Source of the DNA: CAZYIW01 sp964647705
GTDB lineage: Bacteria; Pseudomonadota; Gammaproteobacteria; PS1; Pseudothioglobaceae
DNA: 64,000 nt
Direction of reading: 5' to 3'
Assembly (NCBI GenBank): GCA_964647705.1
Contig: CAZYIW010000003.1
Coordinates: 5,176-69,175 of the forward strand
Below are positions 1 to 9,528 of this stretch, piece by piece. Below the pieces are notes generated by a model, which did not search any database, was not told the DNA's origin, and saw only the letters and a list, made by a program, of their open reading frames with translations. Each line of letters starts with the position of its first letter. Position 1 is the first letter of the stretch. A program made the position numbers and the translations under genes.

Positions 1-688
1 TGTCCTTTGCGACTTGCATGATTTGTTCACGAATCATCTGCTTACGCTGATCAAAGTCAACCTCAATTTGTGCTTTTTTAAACATGGTTTCTCTGTAATT
101 TTTGGCACTGTCAATCGTGAAATTTTTCTCACCGGAAAATCTTAGGCCCCGAGTTATATTGCCAGCTTTTAAACCCATTACCGTGGCGTCAACCACATCA
201 GAACCTAAAAGCATAACAAGCCAATGTAGTGGCCTGACAAAATTAAAATCTAGATCACCCCAACGCATTGGTTTGGCAATAGGAATGTTTTTAATGGCTT
301 GATCGACCACAGACTCTAACAAATCACTTGTCAACTTGCCTTTTTCTTCAGATGAGAAAAAATAATACTCAGAATTACCCAAAGTTTTGATCTCAAGTTT
401 GTCTTTATCTACACCACAAGACCTCGCAAAACCTTCAAGGGCTTGATCTGGTGCGCCTACTTTTGGTCCTTTACGTTGAACCTCTTGATCATCTTGCTTG
501 AGTTGTAAATCGCTCACCAAAACCGCCAATCTTCTGGGTGTGGCAAAAGCCTTTGCATCAGTGAAGGATAAGTTTTTTGATTCTAATTCTGCCAATAAAT
601 GTTGTTTTAGCGCTGATGATAGGCGTGGTAATAACTTAGGAGGTAGCTCTTCAGTACCCAGCTCTATGAGAAAGTCTTTTGTATTCAT
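1..688 (-). CDS. glyS: Glycine--tRNA ligase beta subunit, N-terminal part
   Basis: The beta subunit of the alpha2beta2 bacterial glycyl-tRNA synthetase binds tRNA-Gly, while GlyQ activates glycine. The 229 visible residues start with the family hallmark [10 protein letters not shown] (residues 8-17) and continue with [10 protein letters not shown] and RKGPKVGAP, all typical of GlyS. The ATG at 688 follows minC by 12 bases in what looks like one long minus-strand operon. The gene is cut by the left edge of the window; the family is usually about 690 residues, so roughly two thirds is missing. Its partner glyQ is 15 kb away on the other strand, whereas the two are adjacent in most bacteria. Confidence 0.96.
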   Translation of the reverse strand, partial: MNTKDFLIELGTEELPPKLLPRLSSALKQHLLAELESKNLSFTDAKAFATPRRLAVLVSDLQLKQDDQEVQRKGPKVGAPDQALEGFARSCGVDKDKLEIKTLGNSEYYFFSSEEKGKLTSDLLESVVDQAIKNIPIAKPMRWGDLDFNFVRPLHWLVMLLGSDVVDATVMGLKAGNITRGLRFSGEKNFTIDSAKNYRETMFKKAQIEVDFDQRKQMIREQIMQVAKD

Positions 689-700
689 AGCTGTGCTATT

Positions 701-1399
701 TTAAATGATTTGAAAACGCAAACTACCATTAAGCAGATCAACCATAACCGAACGTGAATACAATTTGGTTGGCACCACATCGAAACGCTTATAAACACCC
801 GCTATAGAGACAAGTTGTGCATTGAACGAATGAATGAATATTGTGGCTTTTTCGTCCCCATGCATACCAGCAAAAATACTGCCCTGCACTTCTTTGTATG
901 CCGAAATTGAACCATGCGACAAAATCTCTGCACCTTTTTTCACTTGATTTAACAAAACCAAATCTGAATCTTCGGCCAAAATTTGCTGGGAAGAATAAAC
1001 CTTGTCGGTTACAATTTTTGGTGCTTGATAGATCTTATCCTGGTGTGGATTAGATGCACTGTCTTTATTGGTTGGGCTAGACTTTTTTTGCTCTGTTGGT
1101 GTAAGCGATTTACCAAAAACAGCCAAACCGGAAAATTTGGCAAAATCAACCAGTTCTTGTTTTTTTGAACGAATGCCCACAGCCACCATGTCATTTTGTG
1201 CCAAAATTTCAATCAACACTGCCAATTCATTGGCTTGATAATGCTTATCCTTAATTTCTAGAATGACTGGCGCATGTTGAAATTGTTTTTTGTTAGAGCT
1301 GGCCAGCTGTTCAATTTCTTCTGCTAATTTTTCTGTGTTGTTAGTCAAAACCCTAAGTGTATAGAGTGCTTCGGTTTGAGTAACAACTTCAATATTCAT
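701..1399 (-). CDS. minC: Septum site-determining protein MinC
   Basis: MinC inhibits FtsZ polymerisation away from midcell, together with MinD. At 232 residues it has normal length: an N-terminal FtsZ-binding domain (about 1-95), a Ser/Asn/Lys-rich linker (about 96-130) and the C-terminal beta-helix with the conserved pattern ILSHGSISAYKEVQGS, then FAGMHGDE and LVSIAGVYK. The ATG at 1399 is chosen because it shares one base with the TGA of the upstream gene (TGATG), and homologues begin at this residue; a longer reading frame to 1438 would overlap that gene. No minD or minE is adjacent, which is unusual; they may lie elsewhere in the genome. Confidence 0.9.
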   Translation of the reverse strand: MNIEVVTQTEALYTLRVLTNNTEKLAEEIEQLASSNKKQFQHAPVILEIKDKHYQANELAVLIEILAQNDMVAVGIRSKKQELVDFAKFSGLAVFGKSLTPTEQKKSSPTNKDSASNPHQDKIYQAPKIVTDKVYSSQQILAEDSDLVLLNQVKKGAEILSHGSISAYKEVQGSIFAGMHGDEKATIFIHSFNAQLVSIAGVYKRFDVVPTKLYSRSVMVDLLNGSLRFQII

Positions 1400-1794
1400 C
1401 AGTTTTGCCAATTTTGTGTGCAATCGAGAAAATGCCAAACACGTTTCAAACCAACTTCGCCACTGAGCATGAGTTCAAGCGGTGCTTTGTGTTTGAATTT
1501 TTTAACTGGTCGCTTAAGCCAGATACTGGCGTAATCACGGTTAGTTGGGTAAGTTGTGCCAAGGGCTTCATAAATACCCAAGATAATCTCAGTGCGTGTA
1601 TTCAATGCTTGATCAAAATCAAAGGATTTGTTGCCTCTGCGATATTGATACAAATGTCGAGGCTTGATTGTTTTGGACAATCCAAGAATGGTAAGTTGAT
1701 CTTCATCACTGAGTTGCCAATTCTCTAGAATTTGCGTTAATTGAAAGGTCAACTGCGTTTTTCCTTTTTCGTCTAGCTTATCTACATCAAACAT
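1399..1794 (-). CDS. MbcA/ParS/Xre antitoxin-like (DUF2384) protein
   Basis: A 131-residue soluble protein. The C-terminal half reads LELMLSGEVGLKRVWHFLD, matching the DUF2384 toxin-binding domain of MbcA/ParS/Xre antitoxins, where a short Pro/Leu-Met-Leu-Ser-Gly segment leads into a helix ending in a Leu-Asp/Cys pair. The N-terminal half (about 10-75) looks helical and could be the Xre-like DNA-binding part. Such antitoxins normally precede a RES-domain toxin, but none is present. Instead the gene is locked by 1-base overlaps between tolA (TAATG at 1794) and minC (TGATG at 1399). It may have become a regulator or partner of envelope or division proteins; this is inference. Confidence 0.7.
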   Translation of the reverse strand: MFDVDKLDEKGKTQLTFQLTQILENWQLSDEDQLTILGLSKTIKPRHLYQYRRGNKSFDFDQALNTRTEIILGIYEALGTTYPTNRDYASIWLKRPVKKFKHKAPLELMLSGEVGLKRVWHFLDCTQNWQN

Positions 1795-2708
1795 TAGTTC
1801 ACCCTAAAATAAAATAAAATTTCTCGATCAAATACACTCTTATCTGGAGCGTGTGGCAGTGGTGAGGCTTTGTACACCGCTCTTTCAATCGAATTTTTAA
1901 ATGCCTGTTCCTTAGAGCTATCGTCGACACTACAGCTTTGTACATTTACCATCTCTACTTTTCCATTGATATCTTGCAAAATGTAAACGTCACAACCCCA
2001 GTAGTCTTTACCGCCGTTAAAACGCCATTTATCCCTTACTCGGGCAGCAATTTGATTTACATAGTTCGTTTTTAATTCATTAATAATGTCTTCTTGAGCA
2101 ATGAGTCTTTCTTGGTCTTCCTCAGCTTGAATTTCTTTTTTCAATGCGCGATTTTTTTGTTCTTTGTTGAATTTATCGGCTTCAACTTTGCGCTTTTTCT
2201 CAAGTTCTTTTTTCTTTTTCTCAGCTATCTTGGCCTTTTGTTTGGCTTCTTTGGCTTTTTTCTCAGCTTCTTTGGCTTTTTTCTCAGCCAATTTGCGTTT
2301 TTTCTCTAGCTCTTTTTGTTTTTTGGCTAATTTTTCTTTTTCTAATTTGAGTCTTTTGAGTCTTTGTTGTTCCTTATAACGTTCATTCTCTAATTTCTTT
2401 TCTGCACGCTTTAATTCTTTTATGCGTTGTTCTTCTTTTTTTAGTTTTTGTTGTTTTTTCTGCTCAATGTCAACCAGGCGCTGTTTTTCTTTTTTAATTG
2501 ATTCTAAATCCACAGTCACTGCTTTAGGCAAAACCTTGGTTTTTGGAGGTTCTTTAGGTATTTCCCAACGCTGAACATTGGCAAAAATCAAAGAAATTAA
2601 CAAAATTAAGTGAAAAACTACCGCTGTCCAAAACGCAAACGGGTGTTTTTTGGCTATCTGTGGTAGCTTGATTTTTTTAAACAAATTACCAATCCAGTCC
2701 GCATTCAT
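1794..2708 (-). CDS. tolA: Cell envelope protein TolA
   Basis: TolA links the inner-membrane TolQR motor to Pal/TolB at the outer membrane during constriction. The 304-residue protein has one N-terminal membrane segment (about 25-44, FAFWTAVVFHLILLISLIFA), a long Lys/Glu/Ala-rich helical domain (about 65-205) with repeated EKKAKEA-type units, and a C-terminal TolA domain (about 210-304) containing RDKWRFNGG and a Cys pair. The start abuts the tolR stop and the stop overlaps the next start. The usual downstream tolB and pal are missing from this locus. Confidence 0.93.
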   Translation of the reverse strand: MNADWIGNLFKKIKLPQIAKKHPFAFWTAVVFHLILLISLIFANVQRWEIPKEPPKTKVLPKAVTVDLESIKKEKQRLVDIEQKKQQKLKKEEQRIKELKRAEKKLENERYKEQQRLKRLKLEKEKLAKKQKELEKKRKLAEKKAKEAEKKAKEAKQKAKIAEKKKKELEKKRKVEADKFNKEQKNRALKKEIQAEEDQERLIAQEDIINELKTNYVNQIAARVRDKWRFNGGKDYWGCDVYILQDINGKVEMVNVQSCSVDDSSKEQAFKNSIERAVYKASPLPHAPDKSVFDREILFYFRVN

Positions 2709-3161
2709 TTATTTTGCCTCAGGTGATTCAGTCACTATGCCTACTTTATCCACACCATTGTTTTGCAAAAATGACATCAAGCTCACTACCGACCCATAAT
2801 CCACTTCACGATCACCTCTGACAAAAACTTTCATTTGTGGATAGATGTCTAAACGCGCACGCACGCGTCCCGCAATCACACCCAATGGTAATTTATCGCC
2901 GCCGGTAACTTGAGTGTTATTCTCATCCAAAGAATTGATAAAGTACTCACCCAATTTATTAATCGTGATAATGGTTGGTTGTTGCTCGCTAAAGTCGACC
3001 ATTTTGGTTTCAGCCGATGGCAGATCAACTTCAATGCCTTGCTCGATTATCGGCGTGGTCATCATAAAAATCACCAACAACACCAACATAACATCAATAT
3101 AAGGAACAATATTAATCTGTGCTTCGGTGGCAGGTCTAGCGCGTTTTGGCAGTTCAATCAT
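2709..3161 (-). CDS. tolR: Biopolymer transporter TolR/ExbD family
   Basis: TolR couples proton flow through TolQ to TolA movement. The 150 residues show a short cytosolic tail with AQINIVPYIDVMLVLLVIFM, in which the Asp in the membrane helix (about residue 23) is the conserved proton-carrying residue, followed by a periplasmic domain ending in VSLMSFLQNNGVDKVGIVT. Position between tolQ and tolA supports TolR rather than ExbD. The gap to tolQ is 15 bases and the end abuts tolA. Confidence 0.93.
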   Translation of the reverse strand: MIELPKRARPATEAQINIVPYIDVMLVLLVIFMMTTPIIEQGIEVDLPSAETKMVDFSEQQPTIITINKLGEYFINSLDENNTQVTGGDKLPLGVIAGRVRARLDIYPQMKVFVRGDREVDYGSVVSLMSFLQNNGVDKVGIVTESPEAK

Positions 3162-3176
3162 ATTGCCGATCTATGT

Positions 3177-3845
3177 TTATTTTTGTCTTTGAAAGATTAC
3201 AAATAGTTCTTCGATAAAAGAGGTGTATTTATTCCCAATGGATTCTACTTGAGTCACCAAACGATTATAAGCGATGGTAGCGGGTATCGCAGCAAACAAA
3301 CCAAAAGCCGTGGCAATAAGCGCTTCTGCAATACCAGGGGCCACAACAGCAATAGTAGCTTGCTTGACCGAGGCTAAGCCAATAAATGAATGCATGATTC
3401 CCCAAACAGTACCAAATAAACCAATATAAGGAGACGATGAGGCAATCATCGCTAAGATGCTAAGCCCGTTATCTAGGCGATCTACCTCGTCATTAGCAGT
3501 CGTATTCATGGCACGATACGCTCTCTCAGAATTCATAACCAAAGCTTGGTTAGAAATAGATTTAGAATGATTAAATTCTGCGTAACCCGAGCCAAAAATA
3601 TCCTCCATTGGTGTGCGATTAGCTCTGACCATTGGAATCTGTTTAGACAATTTTTCCAAATCAGTATCACTAAGAAAATGATTATGAAATTCGCGAATGT
3701 CTTTGTTGGCGTCCATGAGTGTTTTTTTCTTGGACAGAATAATGGTCCAAGAATAGATACTCATCAATACCAGAATAAACATCACCAATTGCACCACAAA
3801 ACCTGCATCGATAATCAGGCTAAAAATACTTAGACTATTGTTCAT
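3177..3845 (-). CDS. tolQ: Tol-Pal motor protein TolQ
   Basis: TolQ is the pentameric inner-membrane part of the Tol proton motor and belongs to the MotA/TolQ/ExbB family. The 222 residues have an N-terminal membrane helix (about 15-35), a cytosolic loop, and two further helices with the signature IGLFGTVWGIMHSFIGL and APGIAEALIATAFGLFAAIPA. Length is typical. The start overlaps the end of ybgC by 11 bases, as is common in this operon. Confidence 0.95.
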   Translation of the reverse strand: MNNSLSIFSLIIDAGFVVQLVMFILVLMSIYSWTIILSKKKTLMDANKDIREFHNHFLSDTDLEKLSKQIPMVRANRTPMEDIFGSGYAEFNHSKSISNQALVMNSERAYRAMNTTANDEVDRLDNGLSILAMIASSSPYIGLFGTVWGIMHSFIGLASVKQATIAVVAPGIAEALIATAFGLFAAIPATIAYNRLVTQVESIGNKYTSFIEELFVIFQRQK

Positions 3846-4236
3846 TAACTGCCTCCAAAATCATCGTTGGTATGGCGCAAGGTTTAAAAGTTTTTGCATT
3901 CAAACAGGCCACTGTTACTTGAGAGTTAAATAATACCTTATTTTGTTTTAAACTCAGGATTTTCTGTGAAAAAATCAAACTGGCTTGACGTATTTTTTCT
4001 ACGTCAGTCTGTACCAAGATCTGTTCATTAAATCTAGCAGGATAATGGTACTTGGCACTGAGTGATTTAACCGCAAAAATAACATTTTTATTTTCAATTA
4101 ACCAGTCCTGCTCAAAACCCAACTCTCTTAAGTATTCTGTACGCCCTCTTTCAATAAATTTAAGATAATTGGCGTAATAAACCACACCTGCACTATCTGT
4201 GTCTTCGTAATAAACTCTAAGGCTGATCTCACTCAT
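3835..4236 (-). CDS. ybgC: Acyl-CoA thioesterase YbgC
   Basis: A hot-dog-fold thioesterase, classically the first gene of the tol-pal operon. The 133 residues include the 4-hydroxybenzoyl-CoA thioesterase signature [18 protein letters not shown], whose Asp (about residue 12) is the family's catalytic residue. It overlaps ruvB by 8 bases upstream and tolQ by 11 bases downstream, so translation is probably coupled. In E. coli YbgC is reported to act on acyl-CoA or acyl-ACP for phospholipid metabolism; the natural substrate here is unknown. Confidence 0.93.
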   Translation of the reverse strand: MSEISLRVYYEDTDSAGVVYYANYLKFIERGRTEYLRELGFEQDWLIENKNVIFAVKSLSAKYHYPARFNEQILVQTDVEKIRQASLIFSQKILSLKQNKVLFNSQVTVACLNAKTFKPCAIPTMILEAVNEQ

Positions 4237-5257
4237 TAAACAAATCTTTTTCTTTGGTATTTTTTACCAAGCCCAGATGAGCATAAGCCAAATCAGTTGC
4301 ACTTCGTCCTCTTGGCGTGCGCATGATAAAGCCTTGTTGAATCAAAAACGGTTCAACCATATCTTCTAAAGTGCCTCGTTCTTCACCAACGGCGGTTGAT
4401 AATGTATCCAGCCCCACTGGTCCTCCTGAGAATTTTTGAATAATAATATTGAGATAATCTCGATCCAATTGTTCCAATCCGGCATCATCTACTTTCAGAG
4501 TTGTCAGAGCTTCGTCTGCAATTTTTTGATGGATAATTCCATTGGTTTTCACTTCAGCAAAATCACGAACACGCCTTAATAAACGATTGGCAATTCTTGG
4601 AGTACCTCTTGATCGTTTAGCGATTTCTAAAGCCCCGCCCTGTTCAATGCTGATATTAAGAATACCGGCAGATCGTTTAATAATTTGTTGTAAATCATTA
4701 ATCTCATAAAAAGCCAAACGCTGAACTATGCCAAAACGATCTCTGAGTGGAGAAGTTAACATGCCTGCCCTTGTTGTCGCACCAATGAGTGTAAAGGGCG
4801 GTAAGTCAATTTGCACCGAATGCGCAGCCACACCTTCACCAACCATAATATCGAGCTTAAAGTCTTCTAATGCGGGGTATAAAATCTCTTCCACGACAGG
4901 ATTTAAACGATGAATTTCATCAATAAAGAGAATATCATAGGGCTCGAGTTTGGTAAGAATAGCGGCCAAATCTCCTGAACGCTCAAGAACCGGGCCTGCG
5001 GTTTGTCTTAAACCAGCGCCCATACTGTTGGCAATCACATGAGCTAATGTGGTTTTTCCCAGCCCTGGTGGACCGTAGATTAGACAATGATCTAGGGCGT
5101 CGTTACGCGCTTTAGCTGCTTTGATAAATAAAGACATTTGACTTTTAACGTCGGCTTGTCCAATATAGTTAGAAAGCGAATCCGGTCGCACCGATTTCAT
5201 CAAAACATCTTCATTGTTTTGATTTTGTCCACTTACAAGCGAGTCTTCTTCTATCAT
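4229..5257 (-). CDS. ruvB: Holliday junction branch-migration helicase RuvB
   Basis: RuvB is the AAA+ motor that drives Holliday junction branch migration with RuvA. The 342 residues carry Walker [10 protein letters not shown] (about 63-71), Walker [10 protein letters not shown], sensor 1 GATTRAG, the arginine-finger region LRDRFG, and the C-terminal winged-helix domain ending in RTPRGRSAT. Neither ruvA nor ruvC is nearby. It lies 22 bases after lolB and overlaps ybgC. Confidence 0.97.
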   Translation of the reverse strand: MIEEDSLVSGQNQNNEDVLMKSVRPDSLSNYIGQADVKSQMSLFIKAAKARNDALDHCLIYGPPGLGKTTLAHVIANSMGAGLRQTAGPVLERSGDLAAILTKLEPYDILFIDEIHRLNPVVEEILYPALEDFKLDIMVGEGVAAHSVQIDLPPFTLIGATTRAGMLTSPLRDRFGIVQRLAFYEINDLQQIIKRSAGILNISIEQGGALEIAKRSRGTPRIANRLLRRVRDFAEVKTNGIIHQKIADEALTTLKVDDAGLEQLDRDYLNIIIQKFSGGPVGLDTLSTAVGEERGTLEDMVEPFLIQQGFIMRTPRGRSATDLAYAHLGLVKNTKEKDLFNE

Positions 5258-5279
5258 TAAAAACTGTCCAATTTTTTTG

Positions 5280-5786
5280 TCATTTTAACTGATTCACCTG
5301 ACTAATCTGCAATTTGATTTGAATGGGCTCGTGTTTGTGTTCCAGCTTGAGTATTTTAGGATAGCGTTGATTATTGATTTGTTGGTAACGCTGAATTGAC
5401 AATTGCCAGTTTGGATCCCTAAATCCTTGATTAAATACAATGTTTTTTAGCTTTTTAATTGGAAAATGCCAACCCATCTGGGTGTGCATCCATGCTTGTA
5501 AGTCATCATGAATGGTTTTTTGATTGATGATTAACTGCTGATTCTTTGAATCAATCAACCATTGCCCCATGGCTAATACTGAGGTTAACTTGAGTTGAAA
5601 ATCTGTGTGATTAAATGCAATTTGATACTCTGCACTCTGATAACCCTTAACACCATTCACCGATAACTTTCCACTCATATTCCAAACACTGGGGATGGCG
5701 TGTGGCTTGTTATCATTCACACGCTCCATTGTGGACGAACAACCAAAAAGTAACAAAAGTAGTGGATAAAATATAACTTGAAACAT
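5280..5786 (-). CDS. lolB: Outer-membrane lipoprotein receptor LolB
   Basis: LolB receives lipoproteins from LolA and inserts them into the outer membrane. The 168 residues begin with a lipoprotein signal ending LLLFGC (Cys about 16), followed by a LolA/LolB-like beta sheet with [11 protein letters not shown] and [21 protein letters not shown]-type ribosome site precedes the ATG. Divergence from hemA is the usual gammaproteobacterial arrangement, although ispE, which often follows lolB, is replaced here by ruvB. Confidence 0.85.
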   Translation of the reverse strand: MFQVIFYPLLLLLFGCSSTMERVNDNKPHAIPSVWNMSGKLSVNGVKGYQSAEYQIAFNHTDFQLKLTSVLAMGQWLIDSKNQQLIINQKTIHDDLQAWMHTQMGWHFPIKKLKNIVFNQGFRDPNWQLSIQRYQQINNQRYPKILKLEHKHEPIQIKLQISQVNQLK

Positions 5787-5822
5787 CGCGCTCCATTGTA
5801 ACGATAAACACCCACCTTTAGG

Positions 5823-5828
5823 TATAAT
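5823..5828 (+). promoter_or_regulatory. Probable -10 element for hemA
   Basis: A consensus TATAAT lies 33 bases before the hemA ATG in the hemA/lolB divergent spacer. No good -35 box is seen at the standard spacing, so this call rests on the -10 alone. Confidence 0.45.
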
Positions 5829-5861
5829 TAATGGCTTATTTGCATCTGTTAATTAGAATTT

Positions 5862-7133
5862 ATGCCACATATTGCAATTTTGAGTGTTAATCACCAACTT
5901 GCACCCGTTGAAGTCAGAGAAAAAGTGGCCTTTGCTTCTAGTGATCTCACACATGCACTAAACAGCCTTAAAGACTTAGAAGGGGTTAACGCTTGTGTGA
6001 TTCTTTCAACCTGTAATCGATCAGAAGTCTATGCAGTTGTAGATGCACAACAACCTAAAGAAATACTGAGCAACTTTTTAGCCAATACACACCAAATTAA
6101 GCGTGAAGACTTAGACCCTTATCTAAGTTACTTTGAAAATGATGATGCACTTGAACATATCTGTCATGTGGCAATAGGCTTAGATTCTTTGGTGTTTGGT
6201 GAACCGCAAATATTGGGCCAATTAAAAGACGCCTATCATGTGGCCAAAGACACAGGCACTTTGGACAAAATTTTAGAAAAATTATTCCAACACGCTTTTT
6301 CTGTTGCCAAAAAAGTAAGAACCGACACACAGATTGGCTCCTCCCCAGTATCGGTTGCCTATTGTGCTGTTAAACTGAGCGAAAAGATTTTTGCAAACTT
6401 GTCTGAACAAACCGTATTACTTATTGGTGCAGGAGAGATGATTGAACTGTGCGCTCAACATCTTACTCAAAAAGGGGTGGAGCAGATGATTGTCGCTAAT
6501 CGAACGCTAGATAATGCCAAAAAGATTGCCAATTTATACAGTGCTAGTGCGATTAGTTTAAAACAGTTTTCCAACGTTATACACCAAGCTGATATTGTAA
6601 TTACTTCAACTGCAGCTTCGGTGCCAATCATCGGTAAAGGCTTGATTGAAACAGCATTAAAGCTGCGCAAACATAAGCCAATTTTTATGCTTGATATAGC
6701 TATCCCTAGAGACGTCGAACCTGAAGTTGGCCAACTCGATGATGTGTTTTTATATACCGTGGATGATCTACAACAAGTGGTCAGTGACAATATCGACTCC
6801 AGACAAAGAGAAAAAGCCCTTGCCGAGCAGATTATTAAAGATCAGAATAAAAATTTTTCAAATTGGCTGGAGTCACTTCCAAACGAACAGGTTGTGCAAT
6901 CCTATCGACAAAATGCACATGCTATTAAGGATGAGGCTGTTAAAAATACGCTGAAAAAACTCAAGAACGGTGGCGATTCAGCTGCACTGATACAAGAGTT
7001 GGCTGACCAACTGACAAACAAACTTCTACACGCACCTTTTCAAAATATTAAAAAAGCAGAACAAACCCAATTACAAAAATGTGGTGATTGTGTCCCTTTG
7101 TCAAAAAACGATATCGATATTAACAACACATGA
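5862..7133 (+). CDS. hemA: Glutamyl-tRNA reductase
   Basis: HemA reduces Glu-tRNA to glutamate-1-semialdehyde, the first committed step of C5 tetrapyrrole synthesis. The 423 residues contain the active-site motif [13 protein letters not shown] with the nucleophile Cys51, the NADPH-binding turn [11 protein letters not shown] (about 186-196), and the C-terminal dimerisation helices. The stop overlaps the prfA ATG by 4 bases (ATGA), the common hemA-prfA arrangement. hemC and hemJ elsewhere in this window belong to the same pathway. Confidence 0.97.
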   Translation: MPHIAILSVNHQLAPVEVREKVAFASSDLTHALNSLKDLEGVNACVILSTCNRSEVYAVVDAQQPKEILSNFLANTHQIKREDLDPYLSYFENDDALEHICHVAIGLDSLVFGEPQILGQLKDAYHVAKDTGTLDKILEKLFQHAFSVAKKVRTDTQIGSSPVSVAYCAVKLSEKIFANLSEQTVLLIGAGEMIELCAQHLTQKGVEQMIVANRTLDNAKKIANLYSASAISLKQFSNVIHQADIVITSTAASVPIIGKGLIETALKLRKHKPIFMLDIAIPRDVEPEVGQLDDVFLYTVDDLQQVVSDNIDSRQREKALAEQIIKDQNKNFSNWLESLPNEQVVQSYRQNAHAIKDEAVKNTLKKLKNGGDSAALIQELADQLTNKLLHAPFQNIKKAEQTQLQKCGDCVPLSKNDIDINNT

Positions 7134-8215
7134 ACGATTCTATTTTGTCAAAACTTGAACGCTTGTCGATGCGTCTTGAAGAGGTCGGTGTCATGCTTTC
7201 CGATCCTGATGTGGCTAGCGATCAGAAAAAATTTCGCGAACTTTCAATCGAACATTCGCAACTCACACCTGTTAGTGAGCAATACCAAGAATATCTCGCA
7301 ACTCAGGCTGACATTGAAACGGCAGAGCAGATGCTTCTAGAAGATGATGAAGAATTAAAATCCATGGCCAAAGATGAAATAGCCACAGGCAAACAACGTC
7401 TAGAAGAGCTAGATCTTGACCTTAAAAAAGCGCTTTTACCAAAAGATCCAAATGATTCTCGTAATATTATTATTGAAATTAGAGCGGGTACTGGTGGAGA
7501 CGAAGCTGCGATTTTCTCTGGTGATTTGTTTCGAATGTATTCGCGTTATGTAGAAAGACAAAAATGGCAAATTGAAATCATGTCTTCTAGTATTGGTGAA
7601 CATGGTGGCTTTAAGGAGATTATTGCCAGAATTAATGGTAGTGATGTTTATTCTAAACTCAAATTTGAATCAGGCGCACATCGTGTACAACGTGTGCCTG
7701 AGACCGAATCTCAGGGTCGTGTTCATACGTCTGCCTGTACAGTGGCGGTAATGCCTGAAGTTGAAAATATTGAGGAAGTGGATATTAATATGAATGATGT
7801 GCGTATTGACACTTTCAGAGCCAGTGGCGCTGGCGGTCAACATGTGAATAAAACCGATTCAGCTGTGCGTGTAACACACCTACCAACTGGAACAGTAGTG
7901 GAATGTCAAGACGGGCGATCACAACACAAAAATAAAGCACAAGCTTTGTCTGTTTTGGCCTCAAGAATTTTAGACGAACAACAACGCGTGCAACAACAAG
8001 AGCAAGCTTCAGCACGCAAAGAACTGGTTGGTAGTGGCGATCGCTCACAAAGAATTCGTACTTATAATTACCCTCAAGGACGTATAACCGATCATCGAAT
8101 TAATCTAACTCTGTACAAGCTTGCGGAGGTTATGGAAGGCGAACTTGATGCGGTTATTGAACCGCTGATAGTTGAACAACAAACCAATCAATTAATGGCG
8201 TTAAGCGAGAATTAA
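7130..8215 (+). CDS. prfA: Peptide chain release factor 1
   Basis: RF1 recognises UAA and UAG stop codons and triggers peptide release. The 361 residues include the stop-codon-reading PxT motif as PET (in [10 protein letters not shown]) and the catalytic GGQ in [17 protein letters not shown]. Translation is coupled to hemA by ATGA overlap. The methyltransferase gene prmC, which often follows, is absent. The TAA stop shares TTAA with the convergent metal-permease gene. Confidence 0.97.
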   Translation: MNDSILSKLERLSMRLEEVGVMLSDPDVASDQKKFRELSIEHSQLTPVSEQYQEYLATQADIETAEQMLLEDDEELKSMAKDEIATGKQRLEELDLDLKKALLPKDPNDSRNIIIEIRAGTGGDEAAIFSGDLFRMYSRYVERQKWQIEIMSSSIGEHGGFKEIIARINGSDVYSKLKFESGAHRVQRVPETESQGRVHTSACTVAVMPEVENIEEVDINMNDVRIDTFRASGAGGQHVNKTDSAVRVTHLPTGTVVECQDGRSQHKNKAQALSVLASRILDEQQRVQQQEQASARKELVGSGDRSQRIRTYNYPQGRITDHRINLTLYKLAEVMEGELDAVIEPLIVEQQTNQLMALSEN

Positions 8216-9006
8216 CCGGTGTGCTTGGTTGCTAAAAATTGCGAAAAAATAAACATAGCGCCCAATAAAATCACAATCAATGGTCCTGTAGCAATATCGA
8301 CAAAAATGGAAATCCAGATTCCGCTACATACCGCCAACATGGCGAAACCAATTGATTGAAAAATCATCTGTATGGGTGTTTTTGCAAAAACACGGGCAAT
8401 CGCTGGTGGGATAATCAAAAGAGAGGTAATTAAAAGCACGCCCACAATCTGAACCGATACAGAAACTGCCAATGCAATCATCAACATAAACAACAGTTGA
8501 TAGAAAAGATAATTCACCCCTTCTGCTCTGGCTAAATCTTCGCTTAAGGTTAGTAATAAAAGCCTGTGATAAAAAAAGCTAAGCAACACAATAATTAAAA
8601 CAGCAATACCATAAACCCAAAAGATATCACTCTGACCGATAGCCAATATATCACCAAACAAAAAACCAAGATAATCGGTATTGGGTGCTGCCACTAAGGT
8701 CAAAACTACAATGCCTAAGGAAAGTGCAATATGTGAGAAGATACCTAAGATGGCATCGTTTGAAAAAAAATGCTTTGATTGTAATATTACAACCAAAGAG
8801 GCAAACAATGCACCCACCAAAACCAATGAAAAATGTAGATTTAATCCACTTGCTATTCCCAATGCTACGCCAAGAAGCGCAGAATGAGAAATAGATTCAG
8901 AGAAATAGCTCATGCGTCTCCAAATTACAAACGAACCCAAAGAACCGGCAATGATCGAGATACCAATACCCGCTAGAAACGCTCTAAGAATAAAATCTTC
9001 CATCAT
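8212..9006 (-). CDS. znuB: ZnuB-type metal ABC transporter permease
   Basis: A 264-residue membrane protein of the ABC-3 family (ZnuB/MntB/TroC), which forms the channel of zinc or manganese importers. About seven or eight membrane helices are visible, with the family segment [20 protein letters not shown] near the N-terminus and [15 protein letters not shown] later. The ATPase (znuC) and binding protein (znuA) are not in the window, so the permease is an orphan here. It follows the fur gene by 60 bases on the same strand and may be co-transcribed with it. Metal specificity cannot be read from the sequence. Confidence 0.85.
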   Translation of the reverse strand: MMEDFILRAFLAGIGISIIAGSLGSFVIWRRMSYFSESISHSALLGVALGIASGLNLHFSLVLVGALFASLVVILQSKHFFSNDAILGIFSHIALSLGIVVLTLVAAPNTDYLGFLFGDILAIGQSDIFWVYGIAVLIIVLLSFFYHRLLLLTLSEDLARAEGVNYLFYQLLFMLMIALAVSVSVQIVGVLLITSLLIIPPAIARVFAKTPIQMIFQSIGFAMLAVCSGIWISIFVDIATGPLIVILLGAMFIFSQFLATKHTG

Positions 9007-9066
9007 TTATTAAATAACCGGTTCTCTATCAAGAGATTTTTCTGAAATAAAAGGTAAGTGGAAAAA

Positions 9067-9474
9067 CTATTGGCACTCTTTACAAAGGCCATATAAATAT
9101 AGGCAATGGTCCGTTAGTTGATAACCATATTTGTGGGCCACATCGTTTTGATGTTTTTCAATAACATCGTCTTGAAACTCATCAATTTTGCCACATTTGA
9201 TACACACTAGGTGATCATGGTGCTCAACATTTGAAAGCTCATAAACACTCTGTCCATTATCAAAATTAAGCTTATTGACCATGCCTGCTTCTTCAAATTG
9301 AGTCAACACACGATAAATTGTTGCAACACCAACCTCTTCGCCCTGAGTAATCAATGTACGATATATATCCTCTGCACTCATGTGATGCTCTTCACTGGTT
9401 TCCAATACCTCTAAAATCTTAAGTCGAGGCAGTGTTACCTTAAGTCCAGCACTTTTTAAATCTTGGGCGTCCAT
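9067..9474 (-). CDS. fur: Ferric uptake regulator Fur-family repressor
   Basis: Fur represses iron uptake when loaded with Fe(II). The 135 residues have an N-terminal winged helix (about 1-80, with GVATIYRVLTQFEEAGMV) and a metal-binding C-terminal half with HHDHLVCIKCG and CKECQ, giving two structural Cys pairs. The divergent neighbour bamE is the classic partner of fur in proteobacteria, which favours Fur over Zur, but the znuB-type permease downstream leaves Zur as an alternative. An AGGA ribosome site precedes the ATG. Confidence 0.88.
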   Translation of the reverse strand: MDAQDLKSAGLKVTLPRLKILEVLETSEEHHMSAEDIYRTLITQGEEVGVATIYRVLTQFEEAGMVNKLNFDNGQSVYELSNVEHHDHLVCIKCGKIDEFQDDVIEKHQNDVAHKYGYQLTDHCLYLYGLCKECQ

Positions 9475-9494
9475 ATTCTTGTCCTTGATGTAAA

Positions 9495-9515
9495 ATCGTT
9501 GAAAATCATTTTAAT
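9495..9515. promoter_or_regulatory. Possible Fur box in the fur/bamE spacer
   Basis: The core AATCATT with flanking A/T-rich sequence matches the 19-base Fur consensus at only about 11 positions. Autoregulation of fur is common, so the location is sensible, but the match is marginal. Confidence 0.28.
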
Positions 9516-9528
9516 CAATTATTAACTA

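Noticed and set aside
1009..1212. Open frame on the minus strand overlapping minC
   Set aside because: It is out of frame with minC and has no start signal or recognisable product.
2094..2379. Plus-strand Phe-rich open frames inside tolA
   Set aside because: They are antisense to the Lys/Glu-rich TolA stalk; poly-Phe translations are expected from that composition.
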